The notes below the pieces were generated by a model. The model ran no database searches. It was given only the letters and a program-made list of their open reading frames with translations, and had not been told where the DNA came from. From Solidesulfovibrio sp. (GTDB lineage: Bacteria; Desulfobacterota; Desulfovibrionia; Desulfovibrionales; Desulfovibrionaceae), in NCBI RefSeq assembly GCF_038562415.1, contig NZ_JBCFBA010000011.1:1-64000 (forward strand): a DNA stretch of 64,000 nucleotides. Reading direction: 5' to 3'. Made by a program: the position numbers and the translations under genes. Shown in pieces: positions 1-7,696 of this stretch; the first letter of the stretch is position 1; every line of letters starts with the position of its first letter.

Positions 1-102
1 AAACTCAAGCACTTTCGGAGAATTGCGACTCGCTACGACAAGCTTGCGGCCACCTATCTCGGTTTTGTGTTGGTTGCAGCCATTTGGCTTTGGCTGAAGT
101 GA
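1..102 (+). CDS. IS5-like transposase, C-terminal end (partial)
   Basis: The window opens inside a reading frame that ends at TGA 100-102. The 33 visible residues contain FRRIATRYDKLAATYLGF followed by a hydrophobic tail, which is the usual C-terminal end of IS5-family DDE transposases. The catalytic part lies left of the window, so activity cannot be judged. It indicates an insertion sequence abutting the left edge of the mobile region. I could not define the terminal inverted repeat with confidence. Confidence 0.75.
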   Translation, partial: KLKHFRRIATRYDKLAATYLGFVLVAAIWLWLK

Positions 103-265
103 ATGTCGACACAGCCTAGCCCGTGTGTCGCAGATTCTGCTCCGAAGAGGGCTATTTCACTGCCCAATCCGCTTAAGATCAATAAATAGAGCAGATCACT
201 CCTAACCTATGCAATTACATAGTTTTGTGGTATTGAACTTCAAAAAATCTAAGCAGCAGGTGCAA

Positions 266-1159
266 TCAGGCAAGCATTAACAACTCCTCAATATCCCTAC
301 CAGCGAATTCACAGTGACCGAGCCAACCCAGTTTAATTTCTTTTGTATCTGGATGCTTATACCAAGTCTCACCAACTGCAACGGCAAGATTCCATTCAAG
401 TGAAACTTCCTGTCCTATTCTATATTGTCTTGTTGTCGGGAATACTCCATAAAACTTTTTCTTATTTACTCTATCGATATACTCAATCATCACACCAACA
501 ACATTCTCCCGGAGCGTTTTACAGTCTGCAGTAGAGAACAGCTCAAGCGAAGGGTTATATACCCTGTGGATAATGTAAGGGATGGACTTGAGCCCTTCAA
601 TAATATTGTTTCCAATATCTACCAGCTTGACAATTTCACCCTCTATATTTCTATTCGAGAAGTTCTCGTGCAATATTCTATTCTTTATATTAATAAAACT
701 TTTGATCGTTAGCATCAATTGATCTGACAGGACACTCTTCTTAGCTAATAACTCAACGATGTTATCAAACAATGCCGCCTTTCCTGACTCAAGCATACCT
801 TCAGTCGCTGCAATATACTTCACTAAAGATTCCATTTCCAAAGAAACACGCAACAATGTCGCTTTTTGCAATTGCACCCCCTCCAACGTTATATGCTTTG
901 TTTTATACGGCTGCGAACCACAAATTTCACCACTACTTTCGACAACAGAAGGAACCCCTTCGGAAATCGCTGAAGACACAACTTCTACAGACTCACCCAA
1001 GCTGACTATCGCTTCATTCAATTCAACCTCCGCACCGAACGCCCTGCCTTTTTTTAACCTTTTTAAAATATCTTTCAATTCATTTCGAAAATACCAAAAA
1101 GTAGCAAATACTCCGATAGGCCACATAATCGAAGCGATTGCCTTTATAAACTCAGTCAT
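266..1159 (-). CDS. Membrane-anchored hypothetical protein
   Basis: This 297-residue protein has one N-terminal membrane segment (about residues 4-22, rich in Ile, Trp and Phe), then a charged region (KDILKRLKKGRAFGAEVELN) and a long soluble part. The middle, around INIKNRILHENFS, resembles the helical R-N-x-x-x-H stretch seen in HEPN/DUF4145-like proteins, but this is only a visual resemblance. I chose ATG at 1159 because a GGGGGT stretch lies just upstream on the minus strand; an upstream in-frame start at 1171 is possible. It stands alone between the IS5-like end and the GC-rich repeat. I do not recognise a function. Confidence 0.7.
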   Translation of the reverse strand: MTEFIKAIASIMWPIGVFATFWYFRNELKDILKRLKKGRAFGAEVELNEAIVSLGESVEVVSSAISEGVPSVVESSGEICGSQPYKTKHITLEGVQLQKATLLRVSLEMESLVKYIAATEGMLESGKAALFDNIVELLAKKSVLSDQLMLTIKSFINIKNRILHENFSNRNIEGEIVKLVDIGNNIIEGLKSIPYIIHRVYNPSLELFSTADCKTLRENVVGVMIEYIDRVNKKKFYGVFPTTRQYRIGQEVSLEWNLAVAVGETWYKHPDTKEIKLGWLGHCEFAGRDIEELLMLA

Positions 1160-1360
1160 ATCTACCCCCAACTATTTGGTAAAATCAAAAATGCGACATT
1201 ATGAGGTGGCAAAAAAACAACACTTAAAACGCAAAAAATTACTCAGCATCCCATGGCAACATCTTGTCAAGCTCTTAGATAAATTCCTTACCTAACAATC
1301 TTGACTAAATCTACCTCAATTTTGACAACACCTCTTCACTAGCTCATAGATTTCACTGCC

Positions 1361-1693
1361 CTATCTGCTATAAATCCGAAAATGCAGCTTCCTGCATCCC
1401 AAAACTAGCTAAAATAGCAATACTTTCTTCGAGAAAACAGACGAAACCCTCCCCAGGAGATATTTGGGTTTGGTCTTTTCCCCCGGACATCCCTCTCCTG
1501 CTCTCTACCGGGCCCTTCCTGGGACTTTTCCCCAGAGCTCCCCCATTGGACTCCCCCTGGGCCAAAATCCCAGGAAATCACAGTCTCCGCCCAACGTCCT
1601 TTTTCCATAGGGCTGTTTCCAAAACCCCACAAGTCCCCGTGACCATCTCTCCTGCTCCAGGGTATCCTTGGTTCTAAACAGCAAAAGGATACC
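1361..1693 (+). repeat. GC-rich dispersed repeat, copy 1 (full length)
   Basis: This noncoding stretch starts with a small palindrome (ATGCAG-CTTC-CTGCAT), passes a GAGAAAACAG box near 1431, and continues into a C-rich body with CCCGGACATCCCTC (from about 1482), CTCTCTACCGGGCCC, GGGCCAAAATCCCAGGAAAT and CCATAGGGCT. The same ordered blocks recur near 39.4, 26.5/26.9, 28.3 and 30.9 kb. It fills the space between the 297-aa gene and the small DUF6573 operon and ends in that operon's leader hairpin. Open frames across it are GC-driven artefacts. Confidence 0.75.
1661..1693 (+). promoter_or_regulatory. Leader hairpin covering the ribosome binding site
   Basis: GGTATCCTT (1661-1669) is the exact complement of AAGGATACC (1685-1693), which contains the AAGGA ribosome binding site of the gene starting at 1696. 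The same pair of arms occurs at 39676-39724 with an unrelated, longer loop, so the arms are conserved while the loop is not. This suggests the RNA can hide its own ribosome binding site. The trigger for opening it is unknown. Confidence 0.55.
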
Positions 1694-1695
1694 AC

Positions 1696-1917
1696 ATGGA
1701 CCAAAACAAGCCCGATATACTCACGCTGAAGGACAAAATAATTACCGCATTTCGTCCTATCGAGCAGCTCTTCCAGATTATGGATTCCACTTCCGTCGAT
1801 CTTTATGGGGAGTTAACGCGCTCATACTCGGAAGTTGGCATCACACTGTGTAAAAACTTCCGTCAACATCTCGATGCTCTTTTAGACATGCAAAACGGAG
1901 GTAGCTCAGATGAGTAA
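1696..1917 (+). CDS. Small conserved element protein (73 aa)
   Basis: This 73-residue helical protein has a clear paralogue at 39727: both share FRPIEQLF-IMD, a ...RSYSE-G block and NFRQ near the C-terminus. AAGGA precedes ATG 1696, within the leader hairpin arm. Its last codons overlap the DUF6573 gene by 8 bases, so the two are probably translationally coupled. Its role is unknown; a small regulator or partner of the DUF6573 protein is a guess from the coupling. Confidence 0.75.
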   Translation: MDQNKPDILTLKDKIITAFRPIEQLFQIMDSTSVDLYGELTRSYSEVGITLCKNFRQHLDALLDMQNGGSSDE

Positions 1918-2302
1918 CGACAAAGCTTTTGGAAACCTCATCTACAGCTACACCAGGGCACAGGCCATCGCTGACGGCGTACTTATCGACATCACTGATG
2001 AGGCCAAAGCCCACGGTTTCAAAGTTCCTGTCGCCATTACCGATCATCTCTTCCATGGCTATGTCGCTTTTGTTCCTGAAGAATTAAAATCTCAAGGTCA
2101 AAGCGCGACTGGCCGGCTCCATGATCTCCTGACACTGGCGATGATCGCTGCCCGCACCAGCAAAGGGACCGACCGAGTGTACTTCAAAGTCGCGTTCCTG
2201 ATGGCACCAAGCAGGACAGAAACCGTCCAAGTCATTGCCCACATCGGTCCCGGTGACACCGCTGAACCTGTCCTGACCATCATGCTGCCCGAGGATGACT
2301 GA
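1910..2302 (+). CDS. DUF6573 family protein
   Basis: This 130-residue protein begins with DKAFGNLIYSYTRAQAI and contains GRLHDLLTLA and VYFKVAFLM, the pattern I associate with DUF6573, a family common on plasmids and integrative elements and without a known function. The C-terminus has IGPGD and VLTIMLPEDD. GGAGG lies 9-13 bases upstream of ATG 1910. The paralogue at 39941 is closely similar throughout. It forms a two-gene unit with the upstream 73-aa gene and converges with an XRE-family gene. Confidence 0.8.
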   Translation: MSNDKAFGNLIYSYTRAQAIADGVLIDITDEAKAHGFKVPVAITDHLFHGYVAFVPEELKSQGQSATGRLHDLLTLAMIAARTSKGTDRVYFKVAFLMAPSRTETVQVIAHIGPGDTAEPVLTIMLPEDD

Positions 2303-2307
2303 TCCCG

Positions 2308-2631
2308 CTACCGGAACAGGGTCTGGGCCATGCTGAAAAAGGTGCGCAACCGATCTTCATCCGCAGTCTCAATCTGCCGGATCAGGATCGCCCGTAGCTC
2401 CTCCGGTGCCAACCGGAACTCCTCCAGACTGAACAGTTCCGCCATGGGAATGTCCAACGCCTTGGACAGCTGCTCGATGCTGGTCAGGGACGGATTACGC
2501 CGGCCACGTTCGATCTCTCCAATGTACTGGAGGGATAGACCGGACAGGTCCGCCAGCTTTTCCTGGGTAATGTCCCGGGCTCGACGTATCGATTTGATTT
2601 TCTTCCCGAAAAGGTCTTGTACGCTGTCCAT
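2308..2631 (-). CDS. XRE-family HTH transcriptional regulator
   Basis: This 107-residue protein has a canonical N-terminal helix-turn-helix of the Cro/CI type (about residues 10-65): TQEKLADLSGLSLQYIGEIE then RGRRNPSL. The C-terminal 40 residues are helical and may dimerise. GGAGG on the minus strand sits about 7 bases before ATG 2631. It is convergent with the DUF6573 gene, only 5 bases apart, and a paralogue sits in the same place at 40354-40680. Phage-like and element-borne XRE proteins of this size commonly repress the element's own promoters; that role is inferred. Confidence 0.88.
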   Translation of the reverse strand: MDSVQDLFGKKIKSIRRARDITQEKLADLSGLSLQYIGEIERGRRNPSLTSIEQLSKALDIPMAELFSLEEFRLAPEELRAILIRQIETADEDRLRTFFSMAQTLFR

Positions 2632-2778
2632 GCCATTCCTCCGCTAGTGTAGAGGATATGGCAATGATTCTGGTTACATAACAAATTATCGGCTGGTTAA
2701 TTTGCAAATTATAGCAACTAAAGTTATTAATAGCTCCAACCGAAAACAACCTTAACCAGAAAAAGCATGAGGTTTGCC

Positions 2779-3081
2779 ATGAAAACCAGGTTGATCGGTG
2801 CCGTCGTTGTCGCGCTTGCACTCCTCTCCCCCGCTCCGGGACTGACTGACGACAACATCAAATACAGCCAGTGCCTGAATACGTTCAAGGAAAAGGATGG
2901 GATACAGACTGGAACGATCGTCAAAATGGCGACCGGAGAAGTCTTTGAAACTCTGGGAAGCGCTTTCAGCTACGACAAGGATTTAAATAGCCCGCTGTGT
3001 ACGATCATCAAGGACAGACGGCACTACTACTTACTCGTCAGCGGTGTCGGAAAGAAGATTCTGGTTCGGAGGATGAACTAA
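2779..3081 (+). CDS. Small secreted hypothetical protein
   Basis: This 100-residue protein starts with a signal peptide (MKTRLIGAVVVALALL, probably cleaved after about residue 21), so it should act in the envelope or outside. The mature part is about 80 residues with two cysteines that could form a disulfide. ATG 2779 is preferred because GAGG lies 7 bases upstream; a start at 2767 is also open. It lies one base before another secreted protein gene and is probably co-transcribed with it. Function unknown. Confidence 0.7.
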   Translation: MKTRLIGAVVVALALLSPAPGLTDDNIKYSQCLNTFKEKDGIQTGTIVKMATGEVFETLGSAFSYDKDLNSPLCTIIKDRRHYYLLVSGVGKKILVRRMN

Positions 3082-3082
3082 A

Positions 3083-3592
3083 ATGAACAGAGTTGTTGTT
3101 TTGTTGCTTTTCCTACTGGTGTTGCCGTTACCCTGCTTTGCTCAAAGAAGTACGGAACCACTGAACTTTCGGGGTATCGAATGGGACACCTACTACTCTG
3201 CGATCCCAGGAATGACCAAACAATATTCAAGGGATGAGAAGATCGACGTTTTCAAGAAAGCCGGTGACGAGATGGCTATCGGTGACTGCAAACTCGACAC
3301 TTTGACTTACGAAGGCTTTAACGGAAGGATTTACAAAGTAAACATGACTTTTTCTTCCTGCAATCCTGGACAAGTTTTTAATATGTTTAAGCAAAAGTAT
3401 GGGGAATGTACCTCTGTAGAAGATTCTTTGGAGCAATACATAGGGACTTGGAATTGGAAACGCGTAAAATTGGTTTTCTTTATTGACGTGGATTCTTCTG
3501 CTTCTGAGATTACGTATACGTATAAGATAACGGAGAGAGAATACGAGACGTATCTGAAAGAGAAAGCTGGAGCGAAGAAGGATCAGTTTTAA
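3083..3592 (+). CDS. Secreted hypothetical protein
   Basis: This 169-residue protein has a clear signal peptide (VVVLLLFLLVLPLPCFAQ, cleavage likely after CFA). The mature part begins near LNFRGIEWDTYYS, a motif I have seen at the start of small periplasmic proteins of unknown function. Two central cysteines (GDCKL and SSCNPG) and CTSVED could form a disulfide. It ends in a Lys-rich tail. It starts directly after the preceding secreted protein's stop codon, so the two form one unit. The pair takes the position occupied by flagellin in the second unit. Confidence 0.72.
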   Translation: MNRVVVLLLFLLVLPLPCFAQRSTEPLNFRGIEWDTYYSAIPGMTKQYSRDEKIDVFKKAGDEMAIGDCKLDTLTYEGFNGRIYKVNMTFSSCNPGQVFNMFKQKYGECTSVEDSLEQYIGTWNWKRVKLVFFIDVDSSASEITYTYKITEREYETYLKEKAGAKKDQF

Positions 3593-3892
3593 CGGCAAAT
3601 TGCGTCAGACGGGTTCGACATGCCACGCGGCAATTCTATACGATTTCCAGATGAAATAGCTGCGATGCGCTTTGAAGCCAATGTGGTGAAAAATTGTTTG
3701 AAAATAGCTGTTTTTGCCAGTTAGTGGTAAACAAAAAAGTCATACCCCAGGATTTTGAGCACTCAATTCCTGAAATCTGGGCTGAAGTGGGAAATGCCTA
3801 AAATTGCTACTACCCTGCCCTCAAAAAACGTGATTTCTTTCGTATTTGGACTTATCCTTGATTTCGGCAAACCTATCCCTGTCCACTCTTTT
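3593..3892. other. Intergenic, no gene seen
   Basis: These 300 bases contain A/T-rich stretches and fragments resembling the dispersed palindromes found elsewhere (for example TTTTTGCCAGTTAGTGGTAA). I see no reading frame with a ribosome binding site, and no clear terminator. Confidence 0.4.
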
Positions 3893-4873
3893 CTAATCTT
3901 CATAATCCTCACTGATAGAGAAATCATCTTGCAATCCTGAGTAACTATCTCGAAAAATAGATTCTTTTCCCTTTCCTTCATTAGCAAAACCAATCTCTCG
4001 AGCATGAACTAATATCATTTCCATCACTTTTTGAACACTTGCCACCTTCCCCCGCGTAAGCTTACTTAATTCAGAATTGTAATATTTTTTTTCTTTATAA
4101 TCGAAATCTTTATTGCTATATTTCTTACAAAGAACTTCTCTATACGGCTTCATAATTGGATCATTGATTTCAGAGACAATATCTCTTGCAATTTCATCAT
4201 GCAGCCTTTTATCGCCATTCGCCCATGCTTTGTATATTAAATTTACGGCTTTTTGATTCAACTGACGAGTTGTTTCCCATCTTTTATTTTGCCCTCTTGC
4301 TGAAATATCACTATGTATCAACTTTAATGAGCTTTCAGACTCTATAAAATCTAAAATCAGTTGGAATTGAAAAAAGATAGAATTAAAAAGCTGTAAAAAA
4401 TTCCACGACACGTCTTCTTTACGAGGAAAATTATTACGAAATAAAATAATTGTAGTCAAATCTAGCAGTCCAATATACATAAAAGAATGAGACTTCAAAA
4501 AATCTACAGCTTCTTTATTATGCGACTTTCGATAATTATCTATATTTTTTAGACAAATAAGCTCAGTAGCTTGGCCAATAAATGATTCAACATCAGCTTT
4601 GGAAGCATTCCTTAAATCTATTTTACCAGTTCCTGTTGCACCAAGAACAAAGTTATGCACATCAGCATAAGGTCCATTTTCGAGCATAGAAAGAAAAGAT
4701 TCCAAACAAATATTAATACAGTCAAGAACTACTTCTGACGCATCAATCACCTGTTCATTTTCGAGATTATTTTTTAAGTAAACCATAATTTTATCAAAAG
4801 AAACATGATCTTTAAACCATTTATCATACAGCTTATTCAACTCTAAGCATCCATCCTGAAAACCGATCTTCAC
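3893..4873 (-). CDS. Cassette protein 1, unit A (326 aa, unknown)
   Basis: This 326-residue, mostly helical protein has no family I recognise. Its C-terminal half is closely similar to the protein at 43625-44578: shared blocks are ISARGQNKRW, TT-x-x-LN-x-KAV, GDKRLHD and SKLTRGK. The start appears to be GTG 4873, after a G-rich stretch. It is divergent from the 502-aa gene at 5173, and the same divergent arrangement is found in the second unit, so the two probably share a control region and a process. The A/T-rich N-terminal half diverges faster than the C-terminal half, which suggests a variable recognition part and a conserved working part; that is inference. Confidence 0.75.
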   Translation of the reverse strand: MKIGFQDGCLELNKLYDKWFKDHVSFDKIMVYLKNNLENEQVIDASEVVLDCINICLESFLSMLENGPYADVHNFVLGATGTGKIDLRNASKADVESFIGQATELICLKNIDNYRKSHNKEAVDFLKSHSFMYIGLLDLTTIILFRNNFPRKEDVSWNFLQLFNSIFFQFQLILDFIESESSLKLIHSDISARGQNKRWETTRQLNQKAVNLIYKAWANGDKRLHDEIARDIVSEINDPIMKPYREVLCKKYSNKDFDYKEKKYYNSELSKLTRGKVASVQKVMEMILVHAREIGFANEGKGKESIFRDSYSGLQDDFSISEDYED

Positions 4874-5172
4874 AATTCGCCCCCCTAATTATCCATCTTC
4901 ACGTAAAAATATAATACCGTTTGCGTTGTCGTGACATAGATCAATTTAACAAGACAACCCCATAACGAGAAAATTTTCACTAACCTTCCACACTACACTG
5001 TCTACACCTTCAAAAATCCATGATGCATAAGATGAATACCATGTCAAGTACCACACATAGGCTATAGCTTCCAGCCATACCCTAAATGTCCACCGCATAG
5101 TCTACGATCATAAATCGACGGGATAACAGGGGATTTGCTACACCCTCCCCATTCAAAAAGGAGGGTCACCAG
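4874..5172. promoter_or_regulatory. Divergent control region of the cassette
   Basis: These roughly 300 bases separate the divergent 326-aa and 502-aa genes and must hold both promoters. An inverted repeat CCCTCC...GGAGGG at about 5142-5166 overlaps the ribosome binding site of the 502-aa gene (AGGAGG). I could not identify -35/-10 boxes with confidence. Confidence 0.4.
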
Positions 5173-6681
5173 ATGACTGACACCCCTGCGTCGGGCAAGC
5201 CCCGACAAAAGAACCAGGCGAGAATAATCCACCGCCCCGGCGCGGTCCAGATGAATCCCGCTTGGCCGGTTGAGGAACCCGATCCGCAGTTCGACCCTGG
5301 CACGGTCCGTCCGGTCGAAATGTCGGAGATGGACAATGCCTCCGACAAACCCACCAACGACATCGCTGAAGAAATGGTTACTGCCCCGGTGGCTACCCTG
5401 AACACCGCGCCGGCGGATGACGCCACCGTGTCCAAGGATGCGGCTCCGTTGACCGCGTATGAAGTGGAAGATCAACCGGAAAAGACCAAGTCGAGCACGC
5501 CGGAAACCCAGGATGTGGTGCGGGAAAACATTCCCGCCGAACCGACCACTTTTAATGATGCGGGTGCCGGCGCGGCGGAGAACACCTCCGCTACGAGCCA
5601 GGATATGTCGGATGGTGCCACGGAAGTGAACGAAACGCAGACCGTCCCCAATACCAACCATGTCACGGAAGGAAAGAAGGAGACGGGCTCCGAGTTGACG
5701 AAGGAGATTGCCAGGCAGACGGCGCCCAAAACACCGCAAGCGTACGGACAGGAATGGTTATCGCTGTTTCGGGTGTTGACGGAAGATGGCCCTGCTGAAG
5801 TCAAGAATCAGGCGCTCTCTCAGTTCAACACTCGGATCGACGACTTCAAGAACTCGATGATCGGTAAGTCCGTTGATGAAAAATCGCAGATTGTTTCTGC
5901 GACTGTTGGCATAATCAGCCCTGTTATGATGAAAGCCGATGCCTTCCGGTGTCTCTGCTTTCTTATGATCGGTGAATTGGGCAACCATTTCAAACCGACC
6001 ATTCCCCACGGTGAGTGGGCGGAAACGTCCCGGAAGCTGTTTCCCGGAACTGAGTCGCGTGATCTTCAACAGGCTATGCGTCTCGCAAAGGTCAGAAAGG
6101 CTGCGCTTTACTGCCACTTGGGCAAAACACGGTTAAGTCATCTGGCCGCCATCGCTTCAAAGGCTCCGTTCAGTAGCGCCGACGATCCCATCGGGATGGT
6201 GCTCAGCCAGGTCCAGGGACATTTGGGTATTATCCCGGAGGAATATGATGTTCTGGCTAAAGCCGCGATTGCTGATAGCAATCTGAAAAAGCGGGGATTA
6301 TTTATCGACCAGCATGTCCTTCGGGAATTTTACGAGTACGGTGAGGAAATCATCAAGGATGACATCGACGAATTGCTTGCCTGGAAAATGCGGTCCGAGA
6401 ACGGTGAAAGCGAACTCACGCCGACGGACTTCCTCCGGGCCGCTCTCAAAAACGACGGAAAACGCGTTTTTGAACTGACCGATCCTAACGGGAAAAGCCG
6501 CAAGGGAAAGGGCAAGTTGCCGACCATCCCTAACATCAATTCCATGCTCGAAAAAACGCGCGAAACGATCCAGTTGGCGCTCGATAATCTCGATCCCAAA
6601 AATCTTAAGGTGGATCAGGAGTTGTACCACACGCTTATGACCACCCTGAAAAACTTTGGCGAAACCGTATTCCCGTCTTAA
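5173..6681 (+). CDS. Cassette protein 2, unit A (502 aa, unknown)
   Basis: This 502-residue protein has three parts. Residues 1-55 carry a basic segment (QARIIHRPG) and DPGTVRPVE, both kept in the paralogue at 44766. Residues 55-185 are acidic, Thr/Ala/Glu-rich and poorly conserved, probably a disordered linker. Residues 190-502 form a conserved helical domain with SPVMMKAD, PHGEWAET, RDLQQAMRLA, CHLGKTRLSHLA, ADDPIGMVL, DVLAKAAIAD and IPNINSMLEKTRETI. No enzyme motif is evident. AGGAGG precedes ATG 5173. The next gene is the TGT-like protein, separated only by a hairpin, in both units. I do not recognise the family; a scaffold or nucleic-acid-binding partner of the TGT-like protein is a guess. 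Confidence 0.82.
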   Translation: MTDTPASGKPRQKNQARIIHRPGAVQMNPAWPVEEPDPQFDPGTVRPVEMSEMDNASDKPTNDIAEEMVTAPVATLNTAPADDATVSKDAAPLTAYEVEDQPEKTKSSTPETQDVVRENIPAEPTTFNDAGAGAAENTSATSQDMSDGATEVNETQTVPNTNHVTEGKKETGSELTKEIARQTAPKTPQAYGQEWLSLFRVLTEDGPAEVKNQALSQFNTRIDDFKNSMIGKSVDEKSQIVSATVGIISPVMMKADAFRCLCFLMIGELGNHFKPTIPHGEWAETSRKLFPGTESRDLQQAMRLAKVRKAALYCHLGKTRLSHLAAIASKAPFSSADDPIGMVLSQVQGHLGIIPEEYDVLAKAAIADSNLKKRGLFIDQHVLREFYEYGEEIIKDDIDELLAWKMRSENGESELTPTDFLRAALKNDGKRVFELTDPNGKSRKGKGKLPTIPNINSMLEKTRETIQLALDNLDPKNLKVDQELYHTLMTTLKNFGETVFPS

Positions 6682-6701
6682 CCAACAACCTTCAACTGCG
6701 G

Positions 6702-6727
6702 CTCCCCTGGTACATCGCCAGGGGGGT
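6702..6727 (+). terminator. Intra-cassette hairpin
   Basis: CCCCTGG and CCAGGGG form a stem around TACATCG between the 502-aa gene and the TGT-like gene. There is no T-run, so it may tune expression or mRNA decay rather than stop transcription. A comparable hairpin stands in the same place at 46302-46331. Confidence 0.5.
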
Positions 6728-6743
6728 CGCCATTGGAGTCCAT

Positions 6744-7634
6744 ATGGACGTTTATCTGTCGTCACCTCTTGAACTCGCATTGGACGAGGTGCTTCAACGT
6801 TGTCCGGGCATGAAGCTGAATATCTTGCTCACCATCGCCAAGATGCCTTCTGACTACGAGGCATATTTAAATAAATACGGTGGTATCATCAACAAGATGG
6901 CGCTTGACTGCGGAATGTTCAGCAAACACAACTCAAAGATTGATATAACTACGCAACAATTGCTTGCAAAACATTCAACCCATGCCAAGTACAATCGAGA
7001 GAATTATGAATTAGTGTTCAGCTTTGACGAAAGTTTCGAACCGGATGGGTTTGAAATCAATCAGATTCATTTGGGAGTACTCGAAGAGCTTGGCATTGAA
7101 AATATCACCCCCATCATTCACAACTTAAGGAGCTTCGAAGTCAATACTTTTATCAGGAAGGGCTATAGTTCTGTTGCCATTGGCAAACAAGAACGTAAGA
7201 CTGACCCAGAATTGCTTTTCCCTAAAGTTTTCCAGTTAAGGCGCTATGGCGTCGATGTCCATCTCTTCGGCATCACGGATTTCAATCTGCTCGTTGGCTG
7301 CCCTGCGACATCGTGCGATTCTAAATCCTGGTTAGATGACGCCAATACCGGCGTTGTACGATTCTGGAATCCTGCAAATCCGGGAGAAAACAAAACGGAT
7401 ATCCTTTACTACCCGGACAAACAGGGCAAGACTAAGCAGGGAACGCACGTTGTATGGGAATACAAACATCTTGACGAGTTTGAACGCTTCCTTCGCAGCT
7501 ACGGTTTGACCGTCGCTAATTTGGATGGATTAAAAGGGTATATCTACCGTGAATTCGCAGGAATGCTTTACTACCGCACCCTGGAGGATGTGGTGACCGA
7601 ACTGCACCGGAAGAATCCGTTCTTCCACATGTAA
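6744..7634 (+). CDS. TGT/DpdA-like TIM-barrel protein, unit A
   Basis: This 296-residue protein has the layout of tRNA-guanine transglycosylase-like TIM barrels of the DpdA type known from phages and dpd islands, which insert deazaguanine bases into nucleic acid. Visible motifs: ALDCGMFS (about residue 54; usually LDSGAFS), FSFDESFEPDGF, PIIHNL, VAIGKQE, and HLFGITDF followed by TSCDSKSWLDDA, where the DSxSW aspartate is a plausible catalytic residue. The Zn-binding Cys/His cluster of bacterial Tgt is not seen. GGAG lies 7 bases before ATG 6744. It follows the 502-aa gene, and a close paralogue is at 46350. The family call is by motif only. No preQ0 synthesis genes are visible, so a substrate would come from the host. 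Confidence 0.7.
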   Translation: MDVYLSSPLELALDEVLQRCPGMKLNILLTIAKMPSDYEAYLNKYGGIINKMALDCGMFSKHNSKIDITTQQLLAKHSTHAKYNRENYELVFSFDESFEPDGFEINQIHLGVLEELGIENITPIIHNLRSFEVNTFIRKGYSSVAIGKQERKTDPELLFPKVFQLRRYGVDVHLFGITDFNLLVGCPATSCDSKSWLDDANTGVVRFWNPANPGENKTDILYYPDKQGKTKQGTHVVWEYKHLDEFERFLRSYGLTVANLDGLKGYIYREFAGMLYYRTLEDVVTELHRKNPFFHM

Positions 7635-7660
7635 ATTCAACAAGTTAGCGTTTTCCCATC

Positions 7661-7696
7661 AGGGTGGTCGGTAACGGCCACCCTTCATTTTTAAAA
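7661..7696 (+). terminator. Terminator after the TGT-like gene
   Basis: GGGTGG and CCACCC form a stem around CGGTAACGG, followed by TTCATTTTT. The position right after the stop codon at 7634, and a comparable hairpin after the paralogue at 47262-47298, support a rho-independent terminator that closes the cassette. Confidence 0.7.

Noticed and set aside
1368-1704. Long frames on the minus strand within the GC-rich repeat
   Set aside because: They are Gly/Pro/Trp/Arg-rich, lack ribosome binding sites, and the same stretch is broken differently in other repeat copies, so they reflect base composition.
5062-5804. Minus-strand frames of 225 and 110 codons opposite the 502-aa gene
   Set aside because: They mirror the acidic Thr/Ala-rich linker of the 502-aa protein; the paralogous gene at 44766 shows the same effect. 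No start site or known motif.
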